Origin: an uncultured Rhodobacter sp.
GTDB taxonomy: Bacteria; Pseudomonadota; Alphaproteobacteria; Rhodobacterales; Rhodobacteraceae
Reading direction: 5' to 3'
Assembly: GCA_937901435.1 (NCBI GenBank)
Contig: CALGTJ010000729.1
Span: 1-13,667 of the forward strand
DNA: 13,667 nucleotides
Under the pieces are notes generated by a model. It saw only the letters and a program-made list of their open reading frames with translations, ran no database searches and was not told the DNA's origin. The translations under genes were made by a program, and so were the position numbers. Shown in pieces: positions 4,933 through 11,948 of this stretch (its first letter is position 1; each line of letters starts with the position of its first letter).

Positions 4933-7824
4933 GTGTCTCTCTTTCTGATCGTTGGCCTGCCATTTCTGGGCGCGCTCTTGCCCGGCCTGATGAATTCCGC
5001 CGGACGCCAAGCCTGTGCTGGCGTGACCTTTACCGTAACGCTCGCGGCCCTTGTTGGTCTGCTGACCAACCTGCCCGCCGTGATGGCCGGAGACCTCGTG
5101 ACCGCGCGGGTCGACTGGATGCCTCTGCTGGGGCTGAATTTCACGCTGATGCTGGATGGCTTGGGCTTTTTCTTTGCCTGTCTGATCCTCGGGATCGGCC
5201 TGCTGATCATCGCCTATGCGCGGTTTTATCTGTCGCGCGACGACAATATGGGCGAGTTTTTCACCTATCTGCTGTTGTTTCAGGGCGCGATGGTCGGGAT
5301 TGTCCTTAGTGATAACATCCTGCTTTTGCTGATCTTCTGGGAGCTGACCTCACTGTCCTCCTTTCTGCTGATCGGCTTTTGGAAGCACCTGCCAGAGGGA
5401 CGCCAAGGTGCCCGCATGGCCCTGACGGTGACGGGCATGGGGGGCCTCGCGATGATCGGCGGAATGCTGATCCTTGGGCAGATCGCGGGCAGTTATGACC
5501 TGAGCGTGATCCTGCAGAACAAGGACCTGATTCAGGCCTCGCCGCTGTATCTGCCCGCGCTGATCCTGATCCTGCTGGGCTGTTTCACCAAATCCGCACA
5601 ATTCCCGTTCCATTTCTGGCTGCCACACGCCATGGCCGCGCCCACGCCGGTGTCGGCTTATCTGCACTCTGCCACCATGGTGAAGGCCGGGATTTTCCTG
5701 ATGGCGCGCATTTGGCCGGTGCTGTCAGGCACGCCGGAATGGTTCGTCATCGTCACCACGGCCGGCCTGATCACCATGTGCCTTGGCGCGGTGATTGCCC
5801 TGTTCAAGCATGACCTAAAGGCGCTGCTGGCCTTTTCGACGGTCTCGCATCTGGGCCTGATTACCATGCTGTTGGGCACGGGCACGGCATTCGGGGCGAT
5901 GGCGGCGGTGTTCCATATCCTGAACCACGCGACATTCAAGGCGGCGCTGTTCATGTCCGCGGGGATCATCGATCACGAGGCCCATACGCGCGATATTCGT
6001 CGCCTTGGGGGCTTGCGTCACCTGATGCCGGTCACCTTTGTCATCATGTGTCTTGCGGCCCTGTCGATGGCGGGGGTTCCGCTGCTGAACGGCTTTTTGT
6101 CCAAGGAAATGATGCTAGAGGAAACCACGCGCACCGTCCTGTTCAACGCACCTTGGCTGGTGCCCGCACTGGCCGTATTTGGGGCGCTGTTTTCCGCCGC
6201 TTATTCGTTCCGCCTGATCGGGCATGTGTTCTTTGGCCCGGTGCTCGACTACTACCCCGCCAAGCCGCATGATCCGGGCGCGGGCCTGTGGTTGCCGCCC
6301 GCGTTTCTGGTGGTGCTGGTGGTGGTGATCGGTGTCGCACCGTTTCTGGCAGAGCCTTTCGTCAAACTGGTCACCGCCTCAGTTCTGGGCGATGCGGCAG
6401 ACACGCCGACGGCGCACTTCAAGATCTGGCACGGTCTGGTGCCTGCGCTGTATATGTCGATCGCTGCCGTGATCGGTGGTCTGGCCCTGCTGGCGATCTT
6501 CCGCCCCGCGCTGCGGCTGTGGGATGCCACCCCGCGCCCCGAGGCCAAGGTCCTATTCGAGGGGCTGGTCGAAGCCGTGGCGCGCCTTGCGAAAAAGCTC
6601 AACCACTCCCTGCATGATGGCGCATTCTCTCGCTACGGCGCGATCATGGTCGTCACGGTGCTGGCGGCGGGCTATTACGCTTGGACCACGGGCAGCGTCG
6701 GCCCCGCCGCCTTTGAGGTGCAGCCTGCGACGCCTGTGACCATCGCCGGATGGCTGTTGCTGGTGGTGGCCACGGTGGGCGTTGCCCTGCTGCACCGCAA
6801 CCGTTTCATCGCCTTGATCCTGATCGGCATCATCGGCTTGATCATCTCGGTCGGCTTTGTGTTCTTCAGCGCGCCTGACTTGGCCATGACCCAGATCACG
6901 GTCGAGGTGGTGACGATCATCCTGCTGCTGCTGGCGCTGAATTTTCTGCCCAAGCAGACCCCTAAGGAAAGCCCCATCCTGCTGCGTCTGAGGGACAGTG
7001 CGATCGCGCTGGCCGGAGGCTTTGCCACCATGGCGCTGACCTATCACTACCTGCTGCGCGACAGCATCCTGCCCTCGATATCAGAGTTCCACCTCGCCAA
7101 TTCCTACAAGGGCGGCGGTGGCACAAATGTGGTCAACGTGACACTGGTCGATTTCCGCGGCTTTGACACCTATGGCGAAATTATCGTGCTGGGCATCGCC
7201 GCGCTGCTGATCTACGCGCTGACAGAGGCGCTGCTGTCCAGCCCGGTGCGCGCGCGCCTGCTGAACCGCACGCCGGACCAGCCCCGCGCGGGCGACATGC
7301 ACCCGATGATGATGGTGGTGCTGACGCGGGTGATAATGCCTGTGGTGCTGCTGGTCGGGTTTTTCATCTTCCTGCGCGGCCACAATGAACCGGGCGGCGG
7401 ATTTATCGCGGGTCTGGTCGTGTCGATTGCGGTTGTGATGCAATATATGGCCAGCGGATTTGCATGGGCCACGGCGCGGCTGCGCTATCCCTATCACGGC
7501 ATCATTGGTGTGGGGGTTCTGACGGCGGGCCTGACGGGCATCGGGTCGTGGTTCTTTGGCAAGCCTTTCCTGACCTCTGATTTCACCTATGTGCGCATCC
7601 CGCCGTTTGAGAAGTTCGAACTGGCCACGGCAATGGCTTTTGATATCGGGGTGTTTCTGGCCGTCGTGGGCGCGGTGATGCTGTCGCTGGATGGGTTTGC
7701 ACGGCTGGCCCGGCGCGCCCATGTGGAGCCAAGCGAGCATCCCATGGACATCGATCCCTCGCGGGACGAAATGCTGACAGAGTCCATCACTCTCAATTCT
7801 GCCGCAAAACAGGGAGAGCTGTAA
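4933..7824 (+). CDS. mnhA: Mrp Na+(K+)/H+ antiporter subunit A with fused subunit B
   Basis: This 963-residue inner-membrane protein is the largest subunit of the Mrp (Mnh/Pha) antiporter, homologous to the proton-pumping subunit NuoL of complex I. The antiporter-like part (about 1-480) has the conserved Glu137 in FWELTS, Lys220 in GCFTK, the HFWLPHAMAAPTPVSAYLHS motif (227-246) and Lys251. A middle MbhD/MbhE-like part follows (about 590-785), with FSAPDLAMTQITVEV including Asp649 and Glu658. The end (about 789-963) is the MrpB domain, with LTRVIMPVVLLVGFFIFLRG and HNEPGGGFIAG. The A+B fusion is the form known from rhizobial PhaAB and other alphaproteobacteria, and explains the absence of a separate mnhB. 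The start is GTG 4933 with AGGAG 5 bases upstream; MSLFLIVGLPFLGALLPG then begins directly in the first helix. First gene of a six-gene operon; mnhC starts 1 bp after its TAA. Confidence 0.95.
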   Translation: MSLFLIVGLPFLGALLPGLMNSAGRQACAGVTFTVTLAALVGLLTNLPAVMAGDLVTARVDWMPLLGLNFTLMLDGLGFFFACLILGIGLLIIAYARFYLSRDDNMGEFFTYLLLFQGAMVGIVLSDNILLLLIFWELTSLSSFLLIGFWKHLPEGRQGARMALTVTGMGGLAMIGGMLILGQIAGSYDLSVILQNKDLIQASPLYLPALILILLGCFTKSAQFPFHFWLPHAMAAPTPVSAYLHSATMVKAGIFLMARIWPVLSGTPEWFVIVTTAGLITMCLGAVIALFKHDLKALLAFSTVSHLGLITMLLGTGTAFGAMAAVFHILNHATFKAALFMSAGIIDHEAHTRDIRRLGGLRHLMPVTFVIMCLAALSMAGVPLLNGFLSKEMMLEETTRTVLFNAPWLVPALAVFGALFSAAYSFRLIGHVFFGPVLDYYPAKPHDPGAGLWLPPAFLVVLVVVIGVAPFLAEPFVKLVTASVLGDAADTPTAHFKIWHGLVPALYMSIAAVIGGLALLAIFRPALRLWDATPRPEAKVLFEGLVEAVARLAKKLNHSLHDGAFSRYGAIMVVTVLAAGYYAWTTGSVGPAAFEVQPATPVTIAGWLLLVVATVGVALLHRNRFIALILIGIIGLIISVGFVFFSAPDLAMTQITVEVVTIILLLLALNFLPKQTPKESPILLRLRDSAIALAGGFATMALTYHYLLRDSILPSISEFHLANSYKGGGGTNVVNVTLVDFRGFDTYGEIIVLGIAALLIYALTEALLSSPVRARLLNRTPDQPRAGDMHPMMMVVLTRVIMPVVLLVGFFIFLRGHNEPGGGFIAGLVVSIAVVMQYMASGFAWATARLRYPYHGIIGVGVLTAGLTGIGSWFFGKPFLTSDFTYVRIPPFEKFELATAMAFDIGVFLAVVGAVMLSLDGFARLARRAHVEPSEHPMDIDPSRDEMLTESITLNSAAKQGEL

Positions 7825-7825
7825 C

Positions 7826-8269
7826 ATGGAACTGCTTGTTGCCTCTGCCATCGGCATTCTGACCGCCTCCGGGATCTACCTTGTGCTGCGCCTGCGCACG
7901 TTTCCGGTGATCCTTGGGGTTTCGCTGCTGACCTATGCGGTGAACACCTTTCTATTTGCCTCTGGGCGTCTGACGGTTGGCTCTGCCCCGATCCTGCGGG
8001 ACGGGGTGAGCGACTATGCCGACCCCCTGCCACAGGCGCTGGTGCTGACCGCCATCGTGATCTCTTTCGGGATGACGGCCGTGGTGGTGATGATTTCGCT
8101 GGGGGCCTACCTTGGGTCGGATGACGACCATGTGGATGACCCTGTCGAGCCTGACCCCGAGACTAAGCCAGATTCTCAAGCAGACACTCAGGCAGACACT
8201 CAGGCAGACACTCAGGCAGACAATCAGCCAGATACTCAGCCAGATACTCAGGCCGGAGGCACGGCATGA
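7826..8269 (+). CDS. mnhC: Mrp antiporter subunit C with a repeat-encoded acidic tail
   Basis: The first 97 residues are an ordinary MnhC/MrpC, a three-helix NuoK homologue: MELLVASAIGILTASGIYLV, then the FPVILGVSLLTYAVNTFLF helix, the conserved PLPQALVLTAIVISFGMTA (67-85) and a short loop. The family usually ends soon after, at about 110-115 residues. Here a 49-residue hydrophilic tail follows (99-147), first DDDHVDDPVEPDPE and then seven four-residue repeats of the type ADTQ/PDTQ (115-142), encoded by a 12-bp tandem repeat. The tail is acidic and contains no lysine after residue 114. GGGAG lies about 9 bases upstream of ATG 7826; the last bases overlap mnhD in ATGA. Confidence 0.93.
   Translation: MELLVASAIGILTASGIYLVLRLRTFPVILGVSLLTYAVNTFLFASGRLTVGSAPILRDGVSDYADPLPQALVLTAIVISFGMTAVVVMISLGAYLGSDDDHVDDPVEPDPETKPDSQADTQADTQADTQADNQPDTQPDTQAGGTA
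8168..8251 (+). repeat. 12-bp in-frame tandem repeat in the mnhC tail, seven units
   Basis: Seven units in frame with mnhC: one PDSQ unit (8168-8179), three identical GCAGACACTCAG units encoding ADTQ (8180-8215), one ADNQ unit (8216-8227) and two identical CCAGATACTCAG units encoding PDTQ (8228-8251). As 12 is a multiple of three, gain or loss of units would change tail length without disturbing mnhC or the downstream mnhD start. The three identical central units point to recent slippage or unequal recombination (inference). Confidence 0.95.
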
Positions 8270-9807
8270 CCCATTGGATCATCCTTCCCGTCGTCCTTCC
8301 GGCGATCCTTGCGCCCTTTATCATCCTTGCTGCGCGCTATCATATCGGTATCCAGCGGGTGTTTTCAGTGGTGGGCGTCTTTGCCTTGGCGATCATCGCG
8401 GCGGGACTGGCGTGGCAGGCCTCTGACGGCACCGTCACGCTGTACCAGCTTGGTGACTGGGCCGCGCCCTTTGGCATCGTGCTGGTGGGGGACCGCCTGT
8501 CGACGCTGATGGTGCTGCTGACGGCGGTGCTGGCGTTTTTCGTACTGTTGTTTGCTATTGGATCCGGCTGGGACAACCGGGGGCGGCATTTTCATGCGCT
8601 GTTCCAGTTTCAGATTATGGGGATCATGGGCGCGTTCCTGACCGGAGACCTCTTTAACCTGTTCGTGTTCTTCGAGGTGCTGCTGATCGCCTCATACGGG
8701 CTGATGATCCATTCTGGCGGCGACACGCGGCTGCGGGCGGGCGTGCAATATGTGCTGTTCAACCTGCTGGGCTCGACCCTGTTCCTCTTTGCGCTTGGCG
8801 CGATTTATGCCGAGACAGGCACTCTGAACATGGCCGATCTCGCGCAGCGTGTGACCCAGATTGACCCCGCCGAAACCGTTGGCATCCGGATCGCTGCCGT
8901 GCTGCTGCTGCTGGTCTTTGCAATCAAGGCTGCCGTTGTGCCGCTGCATTTTTGGCTGCCCTCCAGCTATGCCGAGGCCCCCGCCCCCGTTGCGGCGCTG
9001 TTCGCGATCATGACCAAAGTGGGGGCCTATGCGATCATCCGCGTCTACACGATGGTCTTCCCGCCCGATCTGGAGGTTACCGCCGGGTTGCATGGCCAGT
9101 GGTTGCTGCCTGCGGCCCTGATCTCGCTCGCTCTGGGGGCCATCGGCGTGCTGGGCGCGAAAAAGCTGGACCGTCTGGTCGCCTTTGCAGTCATCGGCTC
9201 GATGGGGATGGTGATGGTGGCGATCTCGCTGTTCACGCCGGTCTCTATCGCGGCGGCGCTGTATTACATGGTGCATTCCACCTTGGCGGGCGCGGTGCTG
9301 TTCCTGATCGTGGATCTGGTGCGATCTGGTCGGGGTAACGTTCAACTGATCCCCGCCCCGCCCGTGGCCGGGGCTGCGTTGACGGCGGCGCTGTTCTTTG
9401 TCGGGGCCATCGCCATGGCGGGCCTGCCACCCCTGTCCGGGTTCATCGGCAAGTTGTTGATTCTGAACGCCTCGTTCGACAATGGTGCGGCTGTCTGGGT
9501 CTGGGCAGTTGTGCTGATCGCAAGCCTTGTCAGCATCGTCGGGTTCTCGCGCGCGGGCAGCATCGTGTTCTGGAAGGCGCAAAGTGTCGCGCGCCCCGAG
9601 GACGAGGCTCTGCCCGACCGCCCCGCCACCCTGTCCTATGTGGCCGTTGGCGGGCTGGTGGCCTTGCTGATCGCCCACACGGTCTTTGCCGGACAGGTCC
9701 ACCGCTATACCACAGCGATCTCAGCGCAATTGTTCGCCCCGGACGCCTATTTTTCGACCGTGCTGGACACGCCGGGCAAGATGAGCACGCCAAAGGAGGG
9801 ATACTGA
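8266..9807 (+). CDS. mnhD: Mrp antiporter subunit D
   Basis: This 513-residue inner-membrane protein is related to NuoM/NuoN and to the first half of MnhA, with about 14 hydrophobic helices. Key marks: GDLFNLFVFFEVLLIASYGL (127-146) with Glu137; Lys221 in AIKAAVVPLHFWLPSSYAEA (219-238); Lys251 in IMTKVGAYAIIR; and YYMVHSTLAGAVLFL, the helix carrying the conserved His. Glu137, Lys221 and Lys251 align in position with Glu137, Lys220 and Lys251 of MnhA and are the expected proton-pathway residues. ATG 8266 overlaps the mnhC stop by 4 bp, with GGAGG 6 bases upstream, implying coupled translation. Length is normal for the family. Confidence 0.95.
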   Translation: MTHWIILPVVLPAILAPFIILAARYHIGIQRVFSVVGVFALAIIAAGLAWQASDGTVTLYQLGDWAAPFGIVLVGDRLSTLMVLLTAVLAFFVLLFAIGSGWDNRGRHFHALFQFQIMGIMGAFLTGDLFNLFVFFEVLLIASYGLMIHSGGDTRLRAGVQYVLFNLLGSTLFLFALGAIYAETGTLNMADLAQRVTQIDPAETVGIRIAAVLLLLVFAIKAAVVPLHFWLPSSYAEAPAPVAALFAIMTKVGAYAIIRVYTMVFPPDLEVTAGLHGQWLLPAALISLALGAIGVLGAKKLDRLVAFAVIGSMGMVMVAISLFTPVSIAAALYYMVHSTLAGAVLFLIVDLVRSGRGNVQLIPAPPVAGAALTAALFFVGAIAMAGLPPLSGFIGKLLILNASFDNGAAVWVWAVVLIASLVSIVGFSRAGSIVFWKAQSVARPEDEALPDRPATLSYVAVGGLVALLIAHTVFAGQVHRYTTAISAQLFAPDAYFSTVLDTPGKMSTPKEGY

Positions 9808-9808
9808 C

Positions 9809-10309
9809 GTGACCAAAGCGTATAACTGGCTGTTTCCCCACCCGATCCTGACCCTGCTTCTGGCCTTTGTCTGGGTGTTGCTGCAAAATGAGGTGACGGC
9901 AGGCATGGCCGTCTTTGGCCTGATCCTTGGCATCATCATCCCACGGGCCACGGCTGTCTGGTGGCCAGACCGGCCCAGCCAATTCAAGGGCCGGCGGATG
10001 CTGGCCTATATGTTGCTGGTGATGTGGGATATCGTCATCGCTAACGTGCAGGTCGCGTGGATCGTACTGACCCGGCCAAACGCCCGGCTGCGCCCAGCAT
10101 GGATCACCGTGCCGATCGATCTGCGCCAACCAGAGGCGATCACCATCCTGGCCGGCACGATCACCCTGACACCGGGCACCCTGTCCGCCGACCTGTCAGA
10201 TAGCGGTCACAGCCTGCTGATCCACGCGCTTGACGCCGCCGACCCGGACGCCATCCGCGACGAGATCAAGACCCGCTACGAGCGCCGCCTGAAGGAGATT
10301 TTCGCATGA
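9809..10309 (+). CDS. mnhE: Mrp antiporter subunit E
   Basis: A 166-residue membrane subunit with two or three N-terminal hydrophobic segments (about 12-50 and 62-84) and a small cytoplasmic domain. The conserved end includes ITLTPGTLSADLS and LLIHALD (about 117-138). MnhE is required for assembly or stability of the Mrp complex in studied systems. The start is GTG 9809, preceded by a strong AAAGGAGG (9792-9799) with about 9 bases between, inside the end of mnhD; only 1 bp separates the two genes. The gene ends in an ATGA overlap with mnhF. Confidence 0.92.
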   Translation: MTKAYNWLFPHPILTLLLAFVWVLLQNEVTAGMAVFGLILGIIIPRATAVWWPDRPSQFKGRRMLAYMLLVMWDIVIANVQVAWIVLTRPNARLRPAWITVPIDLRQPEAITILAGTITLTPGTLSADLSDSGHSLLIHALDAADPDAIRDEIKTRYERRLKEIFA

Positions 10310-10593
10310 GCCTTGCCCGCGAATTCATGGATATGGCTATCTTTCTGGCCTTTATCATCGTCGGCCTCGCACAGGTTCTGGCCATGATCCGCCTTGTGAT
10401 CGGCCCCGGAACGGTCGACCGCATCCTTGCGCTGGATACGATGGTGATCAATGCCATCGGGCTTATCGTGCTGCTGGGCGTGTCGCAAGGCACCCGCATC
10501 TATTTCGAGGTGACGCTGATTTTTGCCATGTTCGGCTTTGTGTCCACCGTCGCCTATGCGCGCTATGTCCTTCGCGGAGATATCATCGAATGA
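10306..10593 (+). CDS. mnhF: Mrp antiporter subunit F
   Basis: This 95-residue protein has three hydrophobic helices (about 10-30, 40-57 and 66-88). The conserved LVIGPGTVDRILALDTMVIN (30-49) joins the first two, and its DRILALD motif is the hallmark of MnhF/MrpF. It carries GTRIYFEVTLIFAMFGFV before the third helix. It overlaps mnhE and mnhG by 4 bp each, with AAGGAG 8 bases before its ATG. Length is typical. Confidence 0.95.
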   Translation: MSLAREFMDMAIFLAFIIVGLAQVLAMIRLVIGPGTVDRILALDTMVINAIGLIVLLGVSQGTRIYFEVTLIFAMFGFVSTVAYARYVLRGDIIE

Positions 10594-10982
10594 CCCTTGA
10601 AATCCTCGCCCCTTATGTGATCGGCCTGTGCCTTCTGTTTGGGGCGGTCTTTATGTTGATCGGCTCAATTGCCCTGCTGCGTTTCAAGGACACGATGACC
10701 CGGTTGCATGGTCCCACCAAGGCCAGCACCCTTGGGGTCGGCGCGCTGCTGTTTGGCTCGATGCTGTATTCCGAAGTATTCGGAGCAGGCTGGTCGATCC
10801 ATGAGATCCTGATCATCGCCTTCCTGTTCGTGACGGCACCAATTGCCGCCAATTTCCTTGCAAAAGTCGCGATCCACAAGGGCACCTGCGAGACACCGCC
10901 CAAGCCCAGCAGTGACACCACATGGGCCACGCTCAAGGCGCCAGAGGATGACAGCGATGGGGCGCAGGCCAAACAAGGCTGA
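10590..10982 (+). CDS. mnhG: Mrp antiporter subunit G
   Basis: This 130-residue membrane subunit has three helices and the family motif RFKDTMTRLHGPTKASTLGV (31-50), followed by the conserved HEILIIAFLFVTAPIAANFLAK (71-92). The last 35 residues are a polar tail (TPPKPSSDTTWATLKAPEDD) that is probably variable. The start overlaps mnhF in ATGA with a moderate GGAG about 10 bases upstream. It is the last gene of the operon; apbE converges on it with 9 bp between the stop codons and no visible hairpin terminator. Confidence 0.95.
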   Translation: MTLEILAPYVIGLCLLFGAVFMLIGSIALLRFKDTMTRLHGPTKASTLGVGALLFGSMLYSEVFGAGWSIHEILIIAFLFVTAPIAANFLAKVAIHKGTCETPPKPSSDTTWATLKAPEDDSDGAQAKQG

Positions 10983-10991
10983 CCTGCGCTC

Positions 10992-11948
10992 TTATTCCTC
11001 TTTCCCCGCAAACAGAGACCCAACCGGGATGCCGCGCAGCCCAGCAGGTTCGTCGCGCACCAGAAACAGCGCATCCAGCCCCTGCTCTTGTGCCAAAATC
11101 GTGCCACCCTGCGCGCCCAGCACCATCAGGGCTGTGGCCCATGCATCCGCCAGCGCGCAGTTGCGCGCTACCACTGTGACCGAGGCGGGCGAGGTCATCA
11201 GGGGTGCTCCCCGGCGCGGGTCCATCGTGTGCGAAAGGTGCCGCCCCTGCACCTCGACCCAGTGGCGATAATCGCCAGAGGTGGCCACGGCGGCATTTTC
11301 CAGCGCCAGCACGGAAAAGGGCGCGCGTTGTTCCCGGTCGGGGGCCTCGACCGCAATGGTCCAGGGTGTGCCGTTGGGACGCAGGCCGAGGGCGCGCATC
11401 TCTCCGTCAATGCCCAGCAGTCCGGCAGAGATACCAAATTCGGCGAGCGTATCTGTAAGGCAATCAACGCCGTATCCCTTGGCAATGCCGTTCAGATCCA
11501 GCGTCACGGCGGCGTGTTTGCAAACGTAGCCCGCCGCCCTGTCCAGTTCCAGCGCGGCACCTGCGGGGTCGCGAGACACAGCCAGTGACGCGCGGATCTG
11601 CGCCGCGTCTGCCCGATCCGGGCCAAAGCCCCAGGCCGTCACCACATCGCCCATGCAGATGTCAAATGCCCCTTCAGAGGCACGACCCACCTCGAGCCCC
11701 ATTGCGATCACTTCGAGCATTGGGGCAGGCAGCGCCACCCATTCCCCGACCGGGGCCGCGTTGAGGCGCATCAAGGCGCTGTCCGGCGTCCACGTGGACA
11801 TCTGCGCGTCCACCGCCCCGACAGCTGCCTGCAACGCGGCTTGGACCGGGGCGGGATCGACGTCTGCATAGAACAGCGCCGACCAGCGCGTGCCCATGGT
11901 CGCACCATTCAGCGCATGGCGCATCGGGTCAGTAGACATCTTCAACAT
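10992..11948 (-). CDS. apbE: ApbE-family FAD:protein FMN transferase
   Basis: This 318-residue enzyme attaches FMN covalently to a Thr/Ser of target flavoproteins, using FAD and Mg2+. Family marks: MSTWTPDSALMRLN (50-63), EGAFDICMGDVVTAWGFGP (92-110), LDLNGIAKGYGVD (150-162), GIDGEMRALG (179-188), AVATSGDYRHW (220-230), SHTMDPRRGAPL (239-250) and ALADAWATALMVLG (265-278). Asp268 and Thr272 fit the D-x-x-x-T metal site near the C-terminus. No signal peptide or lipobox is present, unlike the exported lipoprotein forms, so it should act in the cytoplasm unless the true start differs. ATG 11948 has GAGGGG 4 bases upstream; ATG 11939 is an alternative. It follows the reductase gene closely and would overlap its undisrupted end. 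I see no ApbE target motif (D-x-x-S/T-G-A-S/T) in the proteins of this window. Confidence 0.93.
   Translation of the reverse strand: MLKMSTDPMRHALNGATMGTRWSALFYADVDPAPVQAALQAAVGAVDAQMSTWTPDSALMRLNAAPVGEWVALPAPMLEVIAMGLEVGRASEGAFDICMGDVVTAWGFGPDRADAAQIRASLAVSRDPAGAALELDRAAGYVCKHAAVTLDLNGIAKGYGVDCLTDTLAEFGISAGLLGIDGEMRALGLRPNGTPWTIAVEAPDREQRAPFSVLALENAAVATSGDYRHWVEVQGRHLSHTMDPRRGAPLMTSPASVTVVARNCALADAWATALMVLGAQGGTILAQEQGLDALFLVRDEPAGLRGIPVGSLFAGKEE

Noticed and set aside
4623..5210. Extension of the sulP frame by 196 codons upstream of ATG 4622
   Set aside because: It crosses the 11-bp repeats and the antisense of the first mnhA helices; the translated part is repeat-derived and not like SulP N-termini.
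8692..9702. 336-codon minus-strand frame opposite mnhD
   Set aside because: Same pattern of charged low-complexity sequence; mnhD on the other strand has all family motifs.
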